Shown here piece by piece: positions 9,074 through 21,576 of a stretch of 64,000 nucleotides of DNA. Made by a program: the position numbers and the translations under genes. Under the pieces are notes generated by a model, which had not been told where the DNA came from, did not search any database, and worked only from the letters and a program-made list of their open reading frames with translations. Each line of letters begins with the position of its first letter. The stretch's first letter is position 1. The stretch covers positions 7,063,175 to 7,127,174 of the forward strand of contig NC_134032.1 in the NCBI RefSeq assembly GCF_964204645.1. The letters are read 5' to 3'. Origin of the DNA: Tubulanus polymorphus (taxonomy: Eukaryota; Nemertea; Palaeonemertea; Tubulaniformes; Tubulanidae).

Positions 9074-10864
9074 ATCAATGAATTCATTTTTTCTGATTAT
9101 CATTTAACTATTATTTTCAGTGGATCGAGTGTGATCTATCGAGTTTGTGTACCAGTTTGTAGCCTATGCATTGATTAGTGAAGAAATATATGTATTTATG
9201 CATTGGTAAGAGAACTTACCATTTTTCAGTTTTTCATTTAATACTTCCATTGTCTACTTCACCTTATTTGGTGAAGTAACTCAGTTTTAGTTATAAAGTA
9301 CCAACCTTCCCAATGTCCCAAATCAATGTGTCAGTAAAGTTTGAAAATACGCCTTCTGTTTCTATGCCTACACACCGAGATACGTGTATTTTCAAAACAT
9401 TTTTATCATGGTTTGTAGGTAATTTAGACATCGGAAACAGAAAATGAAGACTTTTTTCTCCGATTCTGTTTTAGTTAATTAGAGAACTTTTGACATTCCT
9501 TCAATATGGCGTAAAATGCATTAAAAAATTGATGTTTTAGTTCCACTGTCCACTGCTGGTGATTTACGGACATTTTAATTAGGTAAATACGTCAGTTGAT
9601 CAAGTCCGATCAAAAAAGTTGAAATAGACATTAGAATACACGTACAAGTATTTCCTTGGGTGTATGCCTACGTGGCCATCCATAAAGTATGCATGCACAA
9701 CTTCTTATATTTTTAATTCCCTTGACCCAATTATGTGTAACGAAGAGAGAAGTTGATAAGAAATCAGGGAGTGTACCGAAGTGATACGTAAGTGTACCGG
9801 TATTATACTGCTAATAAATCTTGTTATTATTTCATGATAATAAAATACATTTATTTTTGATATGGAACTTAGTTTATTATTTTTGTCTTAGAGTTCAGGG
9901 GCTGAGATCATTTACACCTCTCGTCCTAATCTAAATTAGACTCACATAGCGTGGATGTGAACCGTTGGAGGATTATTTGAGAAAGGCTATCAGTCTTCGT
10001 GCGCGTTGCCGTTGTACCGTATTTAAACACGACCATCTAATGATTCCGGCATTCAAAATTCAAGGCCGGTTTAAAAAAAGGGTAGATCCTAATCGGCTCG
10101 TCAAAAATCGGCCCCAAAAAATCAGGATTCGAACACGCAAACACCGGAGAGTAAGCGTAACGTTTTAATCACAGCACTAGCGATGCGATCTTCCGAAACC
10201 ACTAATTTTGAAACAATATATAGCCTACCCTAAACCCTCTTGATACTAACCCTTCTGATCTTTCTAATATCATCGGTTGAAAAAGCTGCCGTTTTTCCGT
10301 TTTGTAATTGGATTGGATTGTGAATCAGTAAATAGTACAGTCACGAAAGTGACAATATCGGTAACTAGCACAGCTTCTAAATTAGGTAATTTTCTAGGAA
10401 TTAGGCGTTATGCGTTTTCCGATTCGGTGTTTTTCATTAGGCGTTTTTCGAATACCGCTTACGGAGTGTGCGATGGAGTTAGAACCCTTAAGATTATGGA
10501 TTCTATGGAGGGATAGACTTTCCTTGTGTGACAAATACTTAAATGTCTCCATACAGGATCCGTGATCGCGGGTTGACTACCGCTCTGCGAAGGATGGGCG
10601 TTTTAAATCACTACTCTACTATCATACTATCATATTTGATTGAGGTTCTTGAAATCCGATCGGTTGTACTCGATTCTGAATAATGAAAACAAAGAGCAGA
10701 GGCATACGGGATTTTCACGTGGGGTGGGGGCTGGGGGTGTTGTTAGGCGGATTTCGCTGCTCCTCGTCCCAAGAAACCTTAAGGATTAGTCTTATTTTCA
10801 TGCATTCAATCATTATAATTCAAAATGCACCTTGTATGCCTACTTTGAAGGAAAGCGTCGAAAG
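9074..10864. other. No gene recognised between elements B and E
   Basis: Short open frames only, none with protein-like features or splice context that I can defend. The stretch 9880-10160 with runs such as GAGTTCAGGGGCTGAGATC could be an old retroelement tail, but I cannot show it. Confidence 0.5.
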
Positions 10865-10870
10865 ACTGGG
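10865..10870. repeat. Target site duplication ACTGGG, left of element E
   Basis: Repeated exactly at 25120-25125 after the right terminus. Confidence 0.85.
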
Positions 10871-10924
10871 AGTAGTTAGGAAATGTCACTTCAGGACCTC
10901 AATGAGCGAGGGGGGAGGGGGGAG

Positions 10925-11050
10925 GGATGACGTCATACCGGAAGTGACGTCATACCGGAAGTGACGTCATCCAAGATGGCGGCCGGAAGTGACGTAATCC
11001 AAGATGGTGACCGGAAGTGACGTCATCCAAGATGGCGGCCGGAAGTGGCG
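10925..11050. promoter_or_regulatory. CRE/ETS/YY1-like motif cluster near the left end of E
   Basis: Alternating CCGGAAGTGACGTCA (ETS plus CRE/ATF) and CCAAGATGGCGGCC (YY1-like) occur three to four times. Further TAGATGGCGCT motifs follow at about 11221, 11269, 11332 and 12063. These are standard animal core-promoter elements for broadly expressed genes. Confidence 0.6.
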
Positions 11051-11440
11051 GTCGAAATTCAAATTTCAAATTTTTGGCGGGAAAATTCAAAATTTTTCCG
11101 TTAAATCCAAATCAAATTATTGACAACAAATCCAAATCAATTTATTGGCGGTGTTAAATCCAAATCAAATTTATTGGCGGTGTTCAATCCAAATTTATTT
11201 ATTGGTATGATTGAATCCTAGATGGCGCTTACGCATTCCTATGCGTGTTTATGGGAAAAGTTGAATCCTAGATGGCGCTATTACGAGATCATATGTGTAC
11301 GTGAAGGTGAGGGGGAAGTGAAGTTAAATCCTAGATGGCGCTTTTCCCTGAGTACGGGCAAATTCGAGACAAAGAAAACCAAAAATTAAAAAAACAATGT
11401 AAAACAATAAAAAAAAAAACATTTTATTCACCGTTAAAAT

Positions 11441-12016
11441 TTAGTTTAAACACGGTTTAAATCCGAATTCCTTGGCGCACGAGACGTGAATATAAACGTC
11501 GCAGCAGTCTGTCTTTTGTTTAGTTATTTCCAAACATACTAAACACGTGTTGATGCCACAAAATAAAGTTATGCAGTTATAACAAAAATTTTCTTCATAC
11601 CCTTCACACGTTTTAAGTTCGCTTAAACAGGGCCAGCATATAGTTTTATCACAACAATGAAGCAAATCCTCTTGCGTGTGACAACGATAACAGTCTTTTT
11701 TCGCGATATGTTTGATAATCCTAAAATGTGCCATGCAATTCTCGATAGGACATTCGAAATCATGTTGAACGCCTAACCATCGAGCGTTCACTAGCCAGCA
11801 ATCTTCACAAATCGGTTTCCTGCAACACGTCGTTACTCGAAAACTACCGTATGTAATTGTCGTATTACAATATTTGCAAATCGCAAATCCGGTAGACCAG
11901 TCGATATCTTCAAAGTCGACATGATTTATTTCATGTTCCGTGGTAGTTGATTTTTTTTTTTTTTTAGGAAAATGTTTTCTACGGTAAAAAAATCGCCAGA
12001 CATTTTCGTAAGTCAC
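11441..12016 (-). CDS. Cysteine-rich RING/treble-clef-like zinc protein (left arm of E)
   Basis: After a lysine run and an acidic stretch, the protein is packed with paired cysteines: CKYC, CCRKPICEDCW, CYRCH, CCDKTICWPC, CYNC, CLVCLE and CCDVYIHVSC. This suggests three or more zinc sites in a RING or treble-clef arrangement, as in ubiquitin ligases or nucleic-acid-binding proteins, but I cannot assign a family. The likely ATG (peptide MSGDFF) is in frame in the right arm (23986-24552). Here the A-run is 15 long instead of 19, which puts that ATG out of frame; the open frame to 12016 begins at GTG. The gene diverges from the PC4-like gene. Confidence 0.65.
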   Translation of the reverse strand: MTYENVWRFFYRRKHFPKKKKKSTTTEHEINHVDFEDIDWSTGFAICKYCNTTITYGSFRVTTCCRKPICEDCWLVNARWLGVQHDFECPIENCMAHFRIIKHIAKKDCYRCHTQEDLLHCCDKTICWPCLSELKTCEGYEENFCYNCITLFCGINTCLVCLEITKQKTDCCDVYIHVSCAKEFGFKPCLN

Positions 12017-12404
12017 GTCTCGTTTATGCGAGTGTAAACAAAGCGAGTGCGCAGTTAAATCCTAGATGGCGCTAGTCCGTAATCCTATACAGATGCGTGC
12101 GCATGCGTGCGTTTGTGTGTACGTGTGTAAGCGAGTGACGTCATCCTAGATGATGCCATGATTATATAATCTTATGCGAGCGCGTGTATAGAGAGGGGAG
12201 CGGGATTAAATCCAAGATGGCTTCTTTTGACGGCTATTGTGAAATCATAGACAAGTTTAGGCGAACATATTTCGTAACATGTAAAACCATAAAACGAGTT
12301 CGGGTAAGTCATTTTCTGACAATAAAAACGCGTTGCAAATCCATAATTTAGTCATTCTGCTCAGAGACTTTGAACCGTCAACATCATACAACATCATCGT
12401 AATA
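12017..12404. promoter_or_regulatory. Shared divergent promoter region of the two E genes
   Basis: The stretch holds TAGATGGCGCT, GTGACGTCAT, an ATTATATAAT palindrome near 12162 and CCAAGATGGCTTC at 12212. The last could be a start codon (12217) inside a YY1-like motif, followed by 29 open codons and a donor-like GTAAGT at 12304; it might be a short upstream exon or leader. Mirrored at 23585-23970. Confidence 0.45.
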
Positions 12405-13232
12405 ATGGATTCGGCCAGCGGACAAAGTATTTTAGAAATATCTAATACACCAGTTAAAGCAAAGTCATCGCTTCAATCTAGAAAAAGAAAACACCCCTCG
12501 CTGAAACTCGACTTTAGTAAGTTTCTACTTATTTCCCGTATTCGAAACCGTCAAATATTAAGACATACGTATACTGATATATAATATTTTATTGTTCTTT
12601 TAGGTTCGATCGTTAATGACAACGCTGTCGCCGGCCCGTCGAAAAGTGCGAACTTGCGTAACACCTGGAACAATGACCCCGAACCCCATTATCTGGGATC
12701 TCTTGTTTACGCGAGTGCGAAAACGTGGCAGGGGGTAAAACGTGTAGATTTACGGTCCTACGAGTGCTGTGAACGAAGAAAACAACTGTATCCCACTAAA
12801 AACGGTATTTCGCTCGATCTCCAAGAGTGGGTGCATATAGATTTTTGTAAATCCGATATCGAACACGAAATTGCGCGCGTTAAAGAAGATATCGAATACG
12901 TGGGTGTAATGACTGTTGGTCGTACGAATTTTATCAAAATATATAGGTCTAGTCACGATCATCGTATTTACGTAGATATCCGAAAATACGATCTATTCGA
13001 TGAACCTCTCGGTGTTTCCCCGACTAGATGCGGTGTAAAACTAACATTGGAACAATGGAAAAAATTGAAAGACATTGATTTTAATGACGATATACCCGAA
13101 CTAGCCAACATGACGCCCTGTTGGTATGATTCGAGTCACTCGAATCAGGAATACAGGTGTCCGTACTGCGCAAAAGACACTTCTGGAGTACGAAAAACAC
13201 CTGAATACGGTGTAATGATCACCCAAGTATAA
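12405..13232 (+). CDS. Two-domain PC4/Sub1-like coactivator protein (left arm of E)
   Basis: Exon 1 (12405-12516) and exon 2 (12604-13232) flank an 87-bp intron with donor GTAAGT and acceptor TTCTTTTAG, and they join in phase for about 245 residues. The N-terminal part is Ser/Lys-rich, as in PC4. Two PC4 C-terminal-type domains follow: a first ending in PTKNGISLDLQEW, and a second with FIKIYRS, YVDIRKYD, and PTRCGVKLTLEQWKKLKDI, which is the classic PC4 strand-helix pattern. A CPYC pair lies near the C-terminus. PC4 binds single-stranded DNA and acts in transcription and replication. Tandem PC4 domains in one protein are uncommon. It lies divergent to the zinc-protein gene across a shared 390-bp promoter region. 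Confidence 0.75.
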
Positions 13233-15823
13233 TTTCACAGATATTAATTAGATAATATTTATATCATAACCGAACAACAAAATATGTAAAATACATCAAT
13301 TTATATAATTTAGTTTGCGTTAAACTCTTAGATAGAAATAAGTATCCGAAATGACTAATCCAGGACTTCATTAAGATCCGCTCTAACCAAAGAGGATTAA
13401 CTAAAGTAGTGAGTTTCTATCTTTTATGAAATTTATGGTTCTTTCGTGTATAGGTATATGACCTATGTTTATCTACAATATTTATAAAAATATTTATGTT
13501 TTTTAGGACTAAATAAAACATTAATTGAATAAAAGATTTCATTTTTGACTCATTCTGAGTTACGTTAATCTAGCATTTCGTTGCTATCCAGACCCATGAT
13601 ACCATATACCGACAAAGAAGGCAATTAATTGATTTAGATCAATACATGACCACGATTGGGGAAAATAGGTGTGAGCAAAACCAATTACCTAGACTAGTAG
13701 CAGATGGGTCGATAGTATCCAAACACCATTAATTATATGTGGAAGACGAAGGCAATTAAGTGATTTAGATCGGAGACACGTCCGAGATGGGAAATTATGT
13801 GTGAGGTTTCAAACCAATTACACTAGCAATAATTCGAACATTTTTAGTGCTCATAGCGCTGAGGTAATTAAATTGTTTAGAAAAAAACCGAACAGATGGT
13901 CCTATATGCTGGGTGATATTAGACCCGAGTATCAAAAACACCGTTAATTATATGTGATAGAATCCTCAAATACTTTGAGTAAACTGTTAGACTATGAGAA
14001 TTAATCAACTAATTAGTCGTCTGACTTAGACCCATAAATAAGGGGGTAGTTTTAGGACAAATCATTTCCAAGATGTCTGTTATTGGAGCACTAAAATAGT
14101 AGCCGAAATGTTACGTTCGAACTTTATCAAGATATATGGATCTAGTCACGATCACCGTATTACGTAGATATCCGAAAATACGATGAGCTTTTCGACGTAA
14201 ATCCGACTAGATGCGGCATAAAACTAACATTGGAACAATGGAAAAAAATTGAAAGACATTAATTTTACAGAAGATATATCCGAACTGGCTAATATGAGAC
14301 CGTGCTGGTACAATTCGAGTCACTCGAATCAGGAATACAGATGCTCGTACTGCGCAAAAGACACAAGCGGGGTTAGAAAGCACCTGAATACGGTATAATG
14401 ATAACCGAAGTATAATTAAAGTAATTTAAAACCGCTCTGACCAAAAGAGGATTAACTAAAGTAGTGAGTTTCTATCTTTTACGAATTTTTATACGTAGCG
14501 ACTCATTCGTCATCTACCGGATTGTATAAATAAAAGCCATAACCCGTGTATATGTATAATATTTTTGGAAAAAAAAAAATTATGTTTTTTAGATGAACGA
14601 GTAAATAATAAACTTGCAATGTATATAATATTTCATATCTGTCTCATTTTATTCAGATTTACTCTATAATAATCAAGCATTTTGTCGTTGGCCAGACCTC
14701 TTGATACAAAATATCATCTATGAACGTAATTAAGTAATTGAGAAACAAATACCATTGACCCATGGTTAGCATCTACCATCTAAAATATCTGGTCAGTACC
14801 CTCGATGATATGTGACGGAATATGCAGGATGAAAATTACGCAATTAAGTAATTGAGAAACAAAAACCATTGACTCGTTGTTAGCATCTGCCGAATAAGTT
14901 ATTTAGATCAGAGACACAACCGCGATTGGGGAAATTAAGTATGAGCAAACCAACTATAGTATACCCATTTCGGGTTTGTTGGTTGTTTGTTGATTGACTG
15001 ACGCGATTAAGCGTTTTGGAAAACCTAGACTAGTAACAGATGGTTTTCTACGGCGAGTTTATAGAAATATAATTTAGAAAATGACAAAATTCATATACAT
15101 AATAGTTTATTATAGAAGCTTAAAATATTTCACGATAAATTTTTCTTTTACAAAATAATCATTATCATTAGTTTTATTTGACAATAGTTTCGTAATATCG
15201 CGTAAATCGTTACCGTGACATAGGTGCAATAGTACAGATATTGCGTAATAACAGAAATACATCGGATAATACGTTTTGATACATCTTATTATTATATTTC
15301 CAATCTATACAATTTTCATCCAAGTATTTTTCTAACATTTATCACAAGTTCCGGTATGTTGCCCGAACGAATCAAAAATAACCGATTCCGTAATCGTTTA
15401 TATATACAGTTAGCCAATGTTCACCCGGTTCGTCGTAATTGTCAGTGTTTACTATAAAACCCAGCGGGACGCTGGTTTATATCTGGTAGTCGATCGCATG
15501 GAAAAACGCCAAAGAAAGACGCTTTTAGATATTTCTATAGTATAACTATTAACATATCGCAAGCGAATTTATTAACGTTACAATCTCATGGATGAATCGA
15601 AAAAACTATTACTTTACTTTACTTTTGCTTTATTTGACAAACTTTTGGTCTTAATACAAAGACAATTCGAGTGATACAGTATACATAAAAATAAATAAAT
15701 TATATATAGGACGCACAGTAGATAGATACATAATTACACATTGATTTTCATGTGAGCTATCAATTGAAAAGTTTCAAAATTCTTCCAACAAAAATACACA
15801 GTTTACGGAGTTCGGCTACATCT
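13233..15823 (+). other. Decayed downstream region of E with a second, broken PC4-like copy
   Basis: From 14108 to about 14412 a degraded copy of the PC4-like exon 2 is readable with frameshifts (IKIYGSSHDH, LTLEQWKK, CSYCAKDT). The following tract GAGGATTAACTAAAGTAGTGAG occurs after both the intact (13391) and the broken copy (14448), so gene plus downstream DNA was duplicated in tandem. The remainder holds no gene; several AATTAATTGATTTAGATC-like runs recur. Confidence 0.7.
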
Positions 15824-16073
15824 TTAGTTTGCATTAATAATTTTTATCTGAAAATGTTGGGGGTTCGTATAAAATCTCCTGTCTAGGTATAACTCCCTTC
15901 TATCATTTAAATATATACAGTTGAAAAGGTAATGAAATTCGTCCCCAATTCCATTATTACACAATTTACATATTCTTTCAGCACGCTTTACATTATTCCA
16001 TCGGCCAGTTTCTATTGGGAGCTTATGGTTTGCAGGACGGAATTTAGTTAAATTAATTATGAGGTTAACTGAA
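15824..16073 (-). mobile_element. LINE 3'-end fragment captured in the left arm of E
   Basis: The minus strand encodes NHKLPIETGRWNNV followed by RICKLCNNG and DEFHYLFNC, the conserved C-terminal zinc-binding tail of LINE reverse-transcriptase proteins, ending in a stop. Downstream (complement of 15595-15650) is an AAAGTAAAGTAAAGTAA tail. The same fragment is in the right arm at 19917-20166. Confidence 0.75.
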
Positions 16074-16877
16074 AGATCAGAGACTAGATGGTTACGGGGC
16101 TTGACTCAATGCCACGCGCTTGGACATGTTCTAATGTTATGTATTGTATACAAAGTGTTGACAAGCTCAATTTATACAGCATTGTAGCCCTCCGGCATTT
16201 TCAAAGTTTTAGATGATTTATCAATAGAAATACTCATATAATGCGCATCCTAGTGCGTTAGTGTTTAAGTGATTTTAGTGTTTTAGTGTCGAATATGTAA
16301 AACCGCAGTTTATTAGATTTCGAGTTGTAAGCATTTCCCGATAACTTACATTAATTATAATGCAGAATTCTTTACTTCCAGTTAACGAGGTTTAACAATT
16401 TTTCAGTTTTTAAAAAAATATGGTTTGGACTTTTTTAATAGGAAAATACTAACAGGTTTGATGAAAAAATAGAAAATGGGATTTCCGGTTTTAGCATTTT
16501 TCAGTATATGGCGTTTTAGTAGGATGATGATTTTAAATTTTCAATAAACGCGGTATAACAATTTTTAGGTTTTTGAAAAATATGGTTCCAAAAGTTTTGT
16601 ATACACAAGAGATTTTAAACAACGAAACTACACACACATGTAACTAAATCACTTTAGTCTTTCCAAATATAGAGAAATAACAGACAAAAATATGTATATG
16701 TATATACTTTATCTTTTTTTCGCATCGCTTTTTCTTTGTTACAAAATTCCCAATTTTTAAAAACTTTTCTTAAATATTTATGTTTTTTAAACATATTTTC
16801 ACAAATTCCCCATACTTTTACATTGCAATATTATATCGAGATTTTCTACATTTCATGCATTTTACAGCTAGACCTTG
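16074..16877. other. No gene seen; inner end of the left arm of E
   Basis: AT-rich DNA with short repeats such as AACGAGGTTTAACAATTTT and AACGCGGTATAACAATTTT. No open frame worth reporting. Confidence 0.5.
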
Positions 16878-19115
16878 TAAAGATTTGGTACATTAAATAA
16901 CGCCGCAGGTAAACATTTCAATTGTATTACTTCGTTATGCGTAAATGTTTCGCGTCATCTTCCTACAATATGTGACTGCTATCGGCAGAAATATGGTAAA
17001 TTAGGAATTAACATATCTTAAGTTAGCTTCACTTTTCTTAGCTACTCTTACAGAAACCAAGTATGGTTAAAAGTTCAAACGATCTTCAAGCCGCATGAAT
17101 CGATCAACAGTATGCCATTTACTGACCGTGACTCGTGGCTACATTCGTATATATGGTTAAGGTCAAGAAAAAGAAATGAACTAGTTTAAGTTGGAAAGCA
17201 TAAAATGTTCTAGTACAAATATCTGGTTAGTTTGCTTAGTCTAAACCATACTTTCACTAACTTAAGAAATTGATGAACCTCATAAACTGAAAATTAAGTT
17301 TGAGGAATTAACATATCTTAAGTTAGCTTCACTTTTCTTAGCTACTCTTACAGAAACCAAGTATGGTTAAAAGTTCAAACGATCTTCAAGCCGCATGAAT
17401 CGATCAACAGTATGCCATTTACTGACCGTGACTCGTGGCTACATTCGTATATATGGTTAAGGTCAAGAAAAAGAAATGAACTAGTTTAAGTTGGAAAGCA
17501 TAAAATGTTCTAGTACAAATATCTGGTTAGTTTGCTTAGTCTAAACCATACTTTCACTAACTTAAGAAATTGATGAACCTCATAAACTGAAAATTAAGTT
17601 TGAGGTACTAAAAGATACTAAAACGGTAAAATCACTTAAATACTAACACACTAGGATGCGCATTATAGGAATATTTCTATTGATAAAACGGTGGACTCGC
17701 ACACTTTGGACATACCGGGGACAACAGTGTAGTATAAATTGAGCTTGTCGACACTCTTTGTTCTACCACCCGGATGGTGGTGCTACTGAGATTTTTGCCC
17801 ATATTCGCTATATGCATTTTTATCGTATCCCCTATGCACGACCGTTTCTTTTCTAAATATGGTAAATTAGGAATTTTTATAGATTCTTGTTACCTCTATG
17901 TACCAATGTTTGGTTAGGGGAATTCCATTCTATTCCCGACAATCGCTCGATTTTCGTATTTGTCCCAGCCCATTTTCGCGCTTTTGACAAAAAAAAAAGT
18001 GAAACTACATTACAAGCGTGTGTAATCGAGAAATGTTTAAAACTTACAATCTAAACTTTGGTATAAATTTGGATGCTGTAAGACATTAAAACAATGACCA
18101 TAAAGTTGCGCATAATAGGAATATTTCTACTCATAACTTGTGGGGTCTTTAAACTTTATAAAAACCTATATATTAAGCTTGCTTAAATAGAATTACTTCC
18201 AAAAGTGGTCGAACATGCGAATGTGTTAACGTTGATATGAAAACCAGAAAAACACGTCGGTGGCGTTTTAGATGACAACAAGTAGGGATATATTGTTTTA
18301 CATTAAATAGTTAGCGCGTAGTTGTCAATTATCTATTTAAACTCGTCACTTTGAAGTCTGGTAACTTTTCACCCAATTCAATACGCTAGTGTTACATGTT
18401 ATCAGGCACATATACGTACTCCCTAAGGGGCTAATAGATCGCGCATTATTTCAATTAGAATCACTGTGACGCTGAATTCCAGTATTGAAAAACGTTAACT
18501 TACAAATAACGAAGAATTTTACGTTAATGTTAACGAGCTACAGGACCAAAGTTCCTTCATTTGTGTATACATTAGTACTGCGATACACGTCAACGAGTCA
18601 TACCTTTACTGCTTAGGTGTTTTACTGCTTTAGTATCGAATGGTAACACTTTTATTCGGAATTATGGTTCTCGATATTTCAGTTCAAGCGTTTTATGGTT
18701 TACTAAATTCTTTATCTTCACTAAACGAGGTTCTAACAATTTTCAATTTTGAAGAAATGAGGTTTGAACTTTTTTAATAGGAAAATACTATACGGTTTTG
18801 ACAAAATAACATTAGTTAAAAATACGGTTTGACTATTTTTCGATTTTACATATTCGAGGTTTGAATATTTTTCAATTTGAACTAACAACAACGAAAATCT
18901 TGTAAAAAATAAATATGATTAGCGTTCCCGCGTATAATAATACATGTTGTTTTTTATACAAAAAAAATCAAATGCTCAAGCATGCATCAATAGATCTTCG
19001 GTCATCTCATCTTTTTTCTTTTTTGTGCTTGGAAATGAAATACAATTTCATTGAATGTGAATGTGAAATTTAAAAACTGACTCTTGCGTGATTTTTTCAA
19101 TCTTTATAAATTTAC
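16878..19115. other. Unique spacer of E with a tandem duplication; no gene
   Basis: Two nearly exact 300-bp direct copies (17005-17304 and 17305-17604, starting GGAATTAACATATCTTAAG) lie here. The tract 17620-17770 (CACTAGGATGCGCATTATAG) is a diverged copy of 19690-19850 in the right arm. No protein-like open frame is present. Confidence 0.7.
17005..17604 (+). repeat. Tandem 2 x 300-bp duplication in the E spacer
   Basis: Both copies run from GGAATTAACATATCTTAAG to AAATTAAGTTTGA with essentially no differences, so the duplication is recent. Confidence 0.9.
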
Positions 19116-19916
19116 CAAGGTCTAGCTGTAAAATGCATGAAATGTAGAAAATCTCGATATAATATTGCAATGTAAAAGTATGGGGAATTTGTGAAAATAT
19201 GTTTAAAAAACATAAATATTTAAGAAAAGTTTTTAAAAATTGGGAATTTTGTAACAAAGAAAAAGCGATGCGAAAAAAGATAAAGTATATACATATACAT
19301 ATTTTTGTCTGTTATTTCTCTATATTTGGAAAGACTAAAGTGATTTAGTTACATGTGTGTGTAGTTTCGTTGTTTAAAATCTCTTGTGTATACAAAACTT
19401 TGGAACCATATTTTTCAAAAACCTAAAAATTGTTATACCGCGTTTATTGAAAATTTAAAATCATCATCCTACTAAAACGCCATATACTGAAAAATGCTAA
19501 AACCGGAAATCCCATTTTCTATTTTTTCATCAAACCTGTTAGTATTTTCCTATTAAAAAAGTCCAAACCATATTTTTTTAAAACTGAAAAATTGTTAAAC
19601 CTCGTTAACTGGAAATAAAGAATTCTGCATTATAATCAATGTAAGTTATCGGGAAATGCTTACAACTCGAAATCTAATAAACTGCGGTTTTACATATTCG
19701 ACACTAAAACACTAAAATCACTTAAACACTAACGCACTAGGATGCGCATTATAAGAGTATTTCTATTGATAAATCATCTAAAACTTTGAAAATGCCGGAG
19801 GGCTACAATGCTGTATAAATTGAGCTTGTCAACACTTTGTATACAATACTTAACATTAGAACATGTCCAAGCGCGTGGCATTGAGTCAAGCCCCGTAACC
19901 ATCTAGTCTCTGATCT

Positions 19917-20166
19917 TTCAGTTAACCTCATAATTAATTTAACTAAATTCCGTCCTGCAAACCATAAGCTCCCAATAGAAACTGGCCGATGGAATAATGT
20001 AAAGCGTGCTGAAAGAATATGTAAATTGTGTAATAATGGAATTGGGGACGAATTTCATTACCTTTTCAACTGTATATATTTAAATGATAGAAGGGAGTTA
20101 TACCTAGACAGGAGATTTTATACGAACCCCCAACATTTTCAGATAAAAATTATTAATGCAAACTAA
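19917..20166 (+). mobile_element. LINE 3'-end fragment in the right arm of E
   Basis: Same coding remnant as 15824-16073, here on the plus strand, followed by an AAAGTAAAGTAAAGTAAT tail at about 20366-20385. The 3' tail repeat is typical of LINE insertions. Confidence 0.75.
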
Positions 20167-21576
20167 AGATGTAGCCGAACTCCGTAAACTGTGTATTTTT
20201 GTTGGAAGAATTTTGAAACTTTTCAATTGATAGCTCACATGAAAATCAATGTGTAATTATGTATCTATCTACTGTGCGTCCTATATATAATTTATTTATT
20301 TTTATGTATACTGTATCACTCGAATTGTCTTTGTATTAAGACCAAAAGTTTGTCAAATAAAGCAAAAGTAAAGTAAAGTAATAGTTTTTTCGATTCATCC
20401 ATGAGATTGTAACGTTAATAAATTCGCTTGCGATATGTTAATAGTTATACTATAGAAATATCTAAAAGCGTCTTTCTTTGGCGTTTTTCCATGCGATCGA
20501 CTACCAGATATAAACCAGCGTCCCGCTGGGTTTTATAGTAAACACTGACAATTACGACGAACCGGGTGAACATTGGCTAACTGTATATATAAACGATTAC
20601 GGAATCGGTTATTTTTGATTCGTTCGGGCAACATACCGGAACTTGTGATAAATGTTAGAAAAATACTTGGATGAAAATTGTATAGATTGGAAATATAATA
20701 ATAAGATGTATCAAAACGTATTATCCGATGTATTTCTGTTATTACGCAATATCTGTACTATTGCACCTATGTCACGGTAACGATTTACGCGATATTACGA
20801 AACTATTGTCAAATAAAACTAATGATAATGATTATTTTGTAAAAGAAAAATTTATCGTGAAATATTTTAAGCTTCTATAATAAACTATTATGTATATGAA
20901 TTTTGTCATTTTCTAAATTATATTTCTATAAACTCGCCGTAGAAAACCATCTGTTACTAGTCTAGGTTTTCCAAACAGCTTAATCGCGTCAGTCAATCAA
21001 CAAACAACCAACAAACCCGAAATGGGTATACTATAGTTGGTTTGCTCATACTTAATTTCCCCAATCGCGGTTGTGTCTCTGATCTAAATAACTTATTCGG
21101 CAGATGCTAACAACGGGTCAATGGTTTTTGTTTCTCAATTACTTAATTGCGTAATTTTCATCCTGCATATTCCGTCACATATCATCGAGGGTACTGACCA
21201 GATATTTTAGATGGTAGATGCTAACCATGGGTCAATGGTATTTGTTTCTCAATTACTTAATTACGTTCATAGATGATATATTGTATCAAGGGGTCTGGCC
21301 AACGACAAAATGCTTGATTATTATAGAGTAAATCCGAATAAAATGAGACAGATATGAAATATTATATACATTGCAAGTTTATTATTTACTCGTTCATCTA
21401 AAAAACATAAATTTTTTTTTTCCAAAAATATTATACATATACACGGGTTATGGCTTTTATTTATACAATCCGGTAGATGACGAATGAGTCGCTACGTATA
21501 AAAATTCGTAAAAGATAGAAACTCACTACGTTAGTTAATCCTCTTTTGGTCAGAGCGGTTTTAAATTACTTTAATT

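Larger units (their letters stand above)
10871..16877 (+). repeat. Left inverted arm of element E
   Basis: Matches 19116-25119 in complement with only scattered differences (for example the A-run in the zinc-protein gene and one Asp/Asn change in the PC4-like gene). Homology ends at CAGCTAGACCTTG. Confidence 0.9.

Noticed and set aside
12750-12962. 70-residue antisense frame inside the PC4-like gene (mirrored at 23027-23239)
   Set aside because: Lies entirely opposite a better supported, spliced coding exon.
19048-19257. 69-residue hydrophobic frame near the E arm boundary
   Set aside because: AT-rich, crosses the boundary between arm and spacer, and is not preserved in the other arm.
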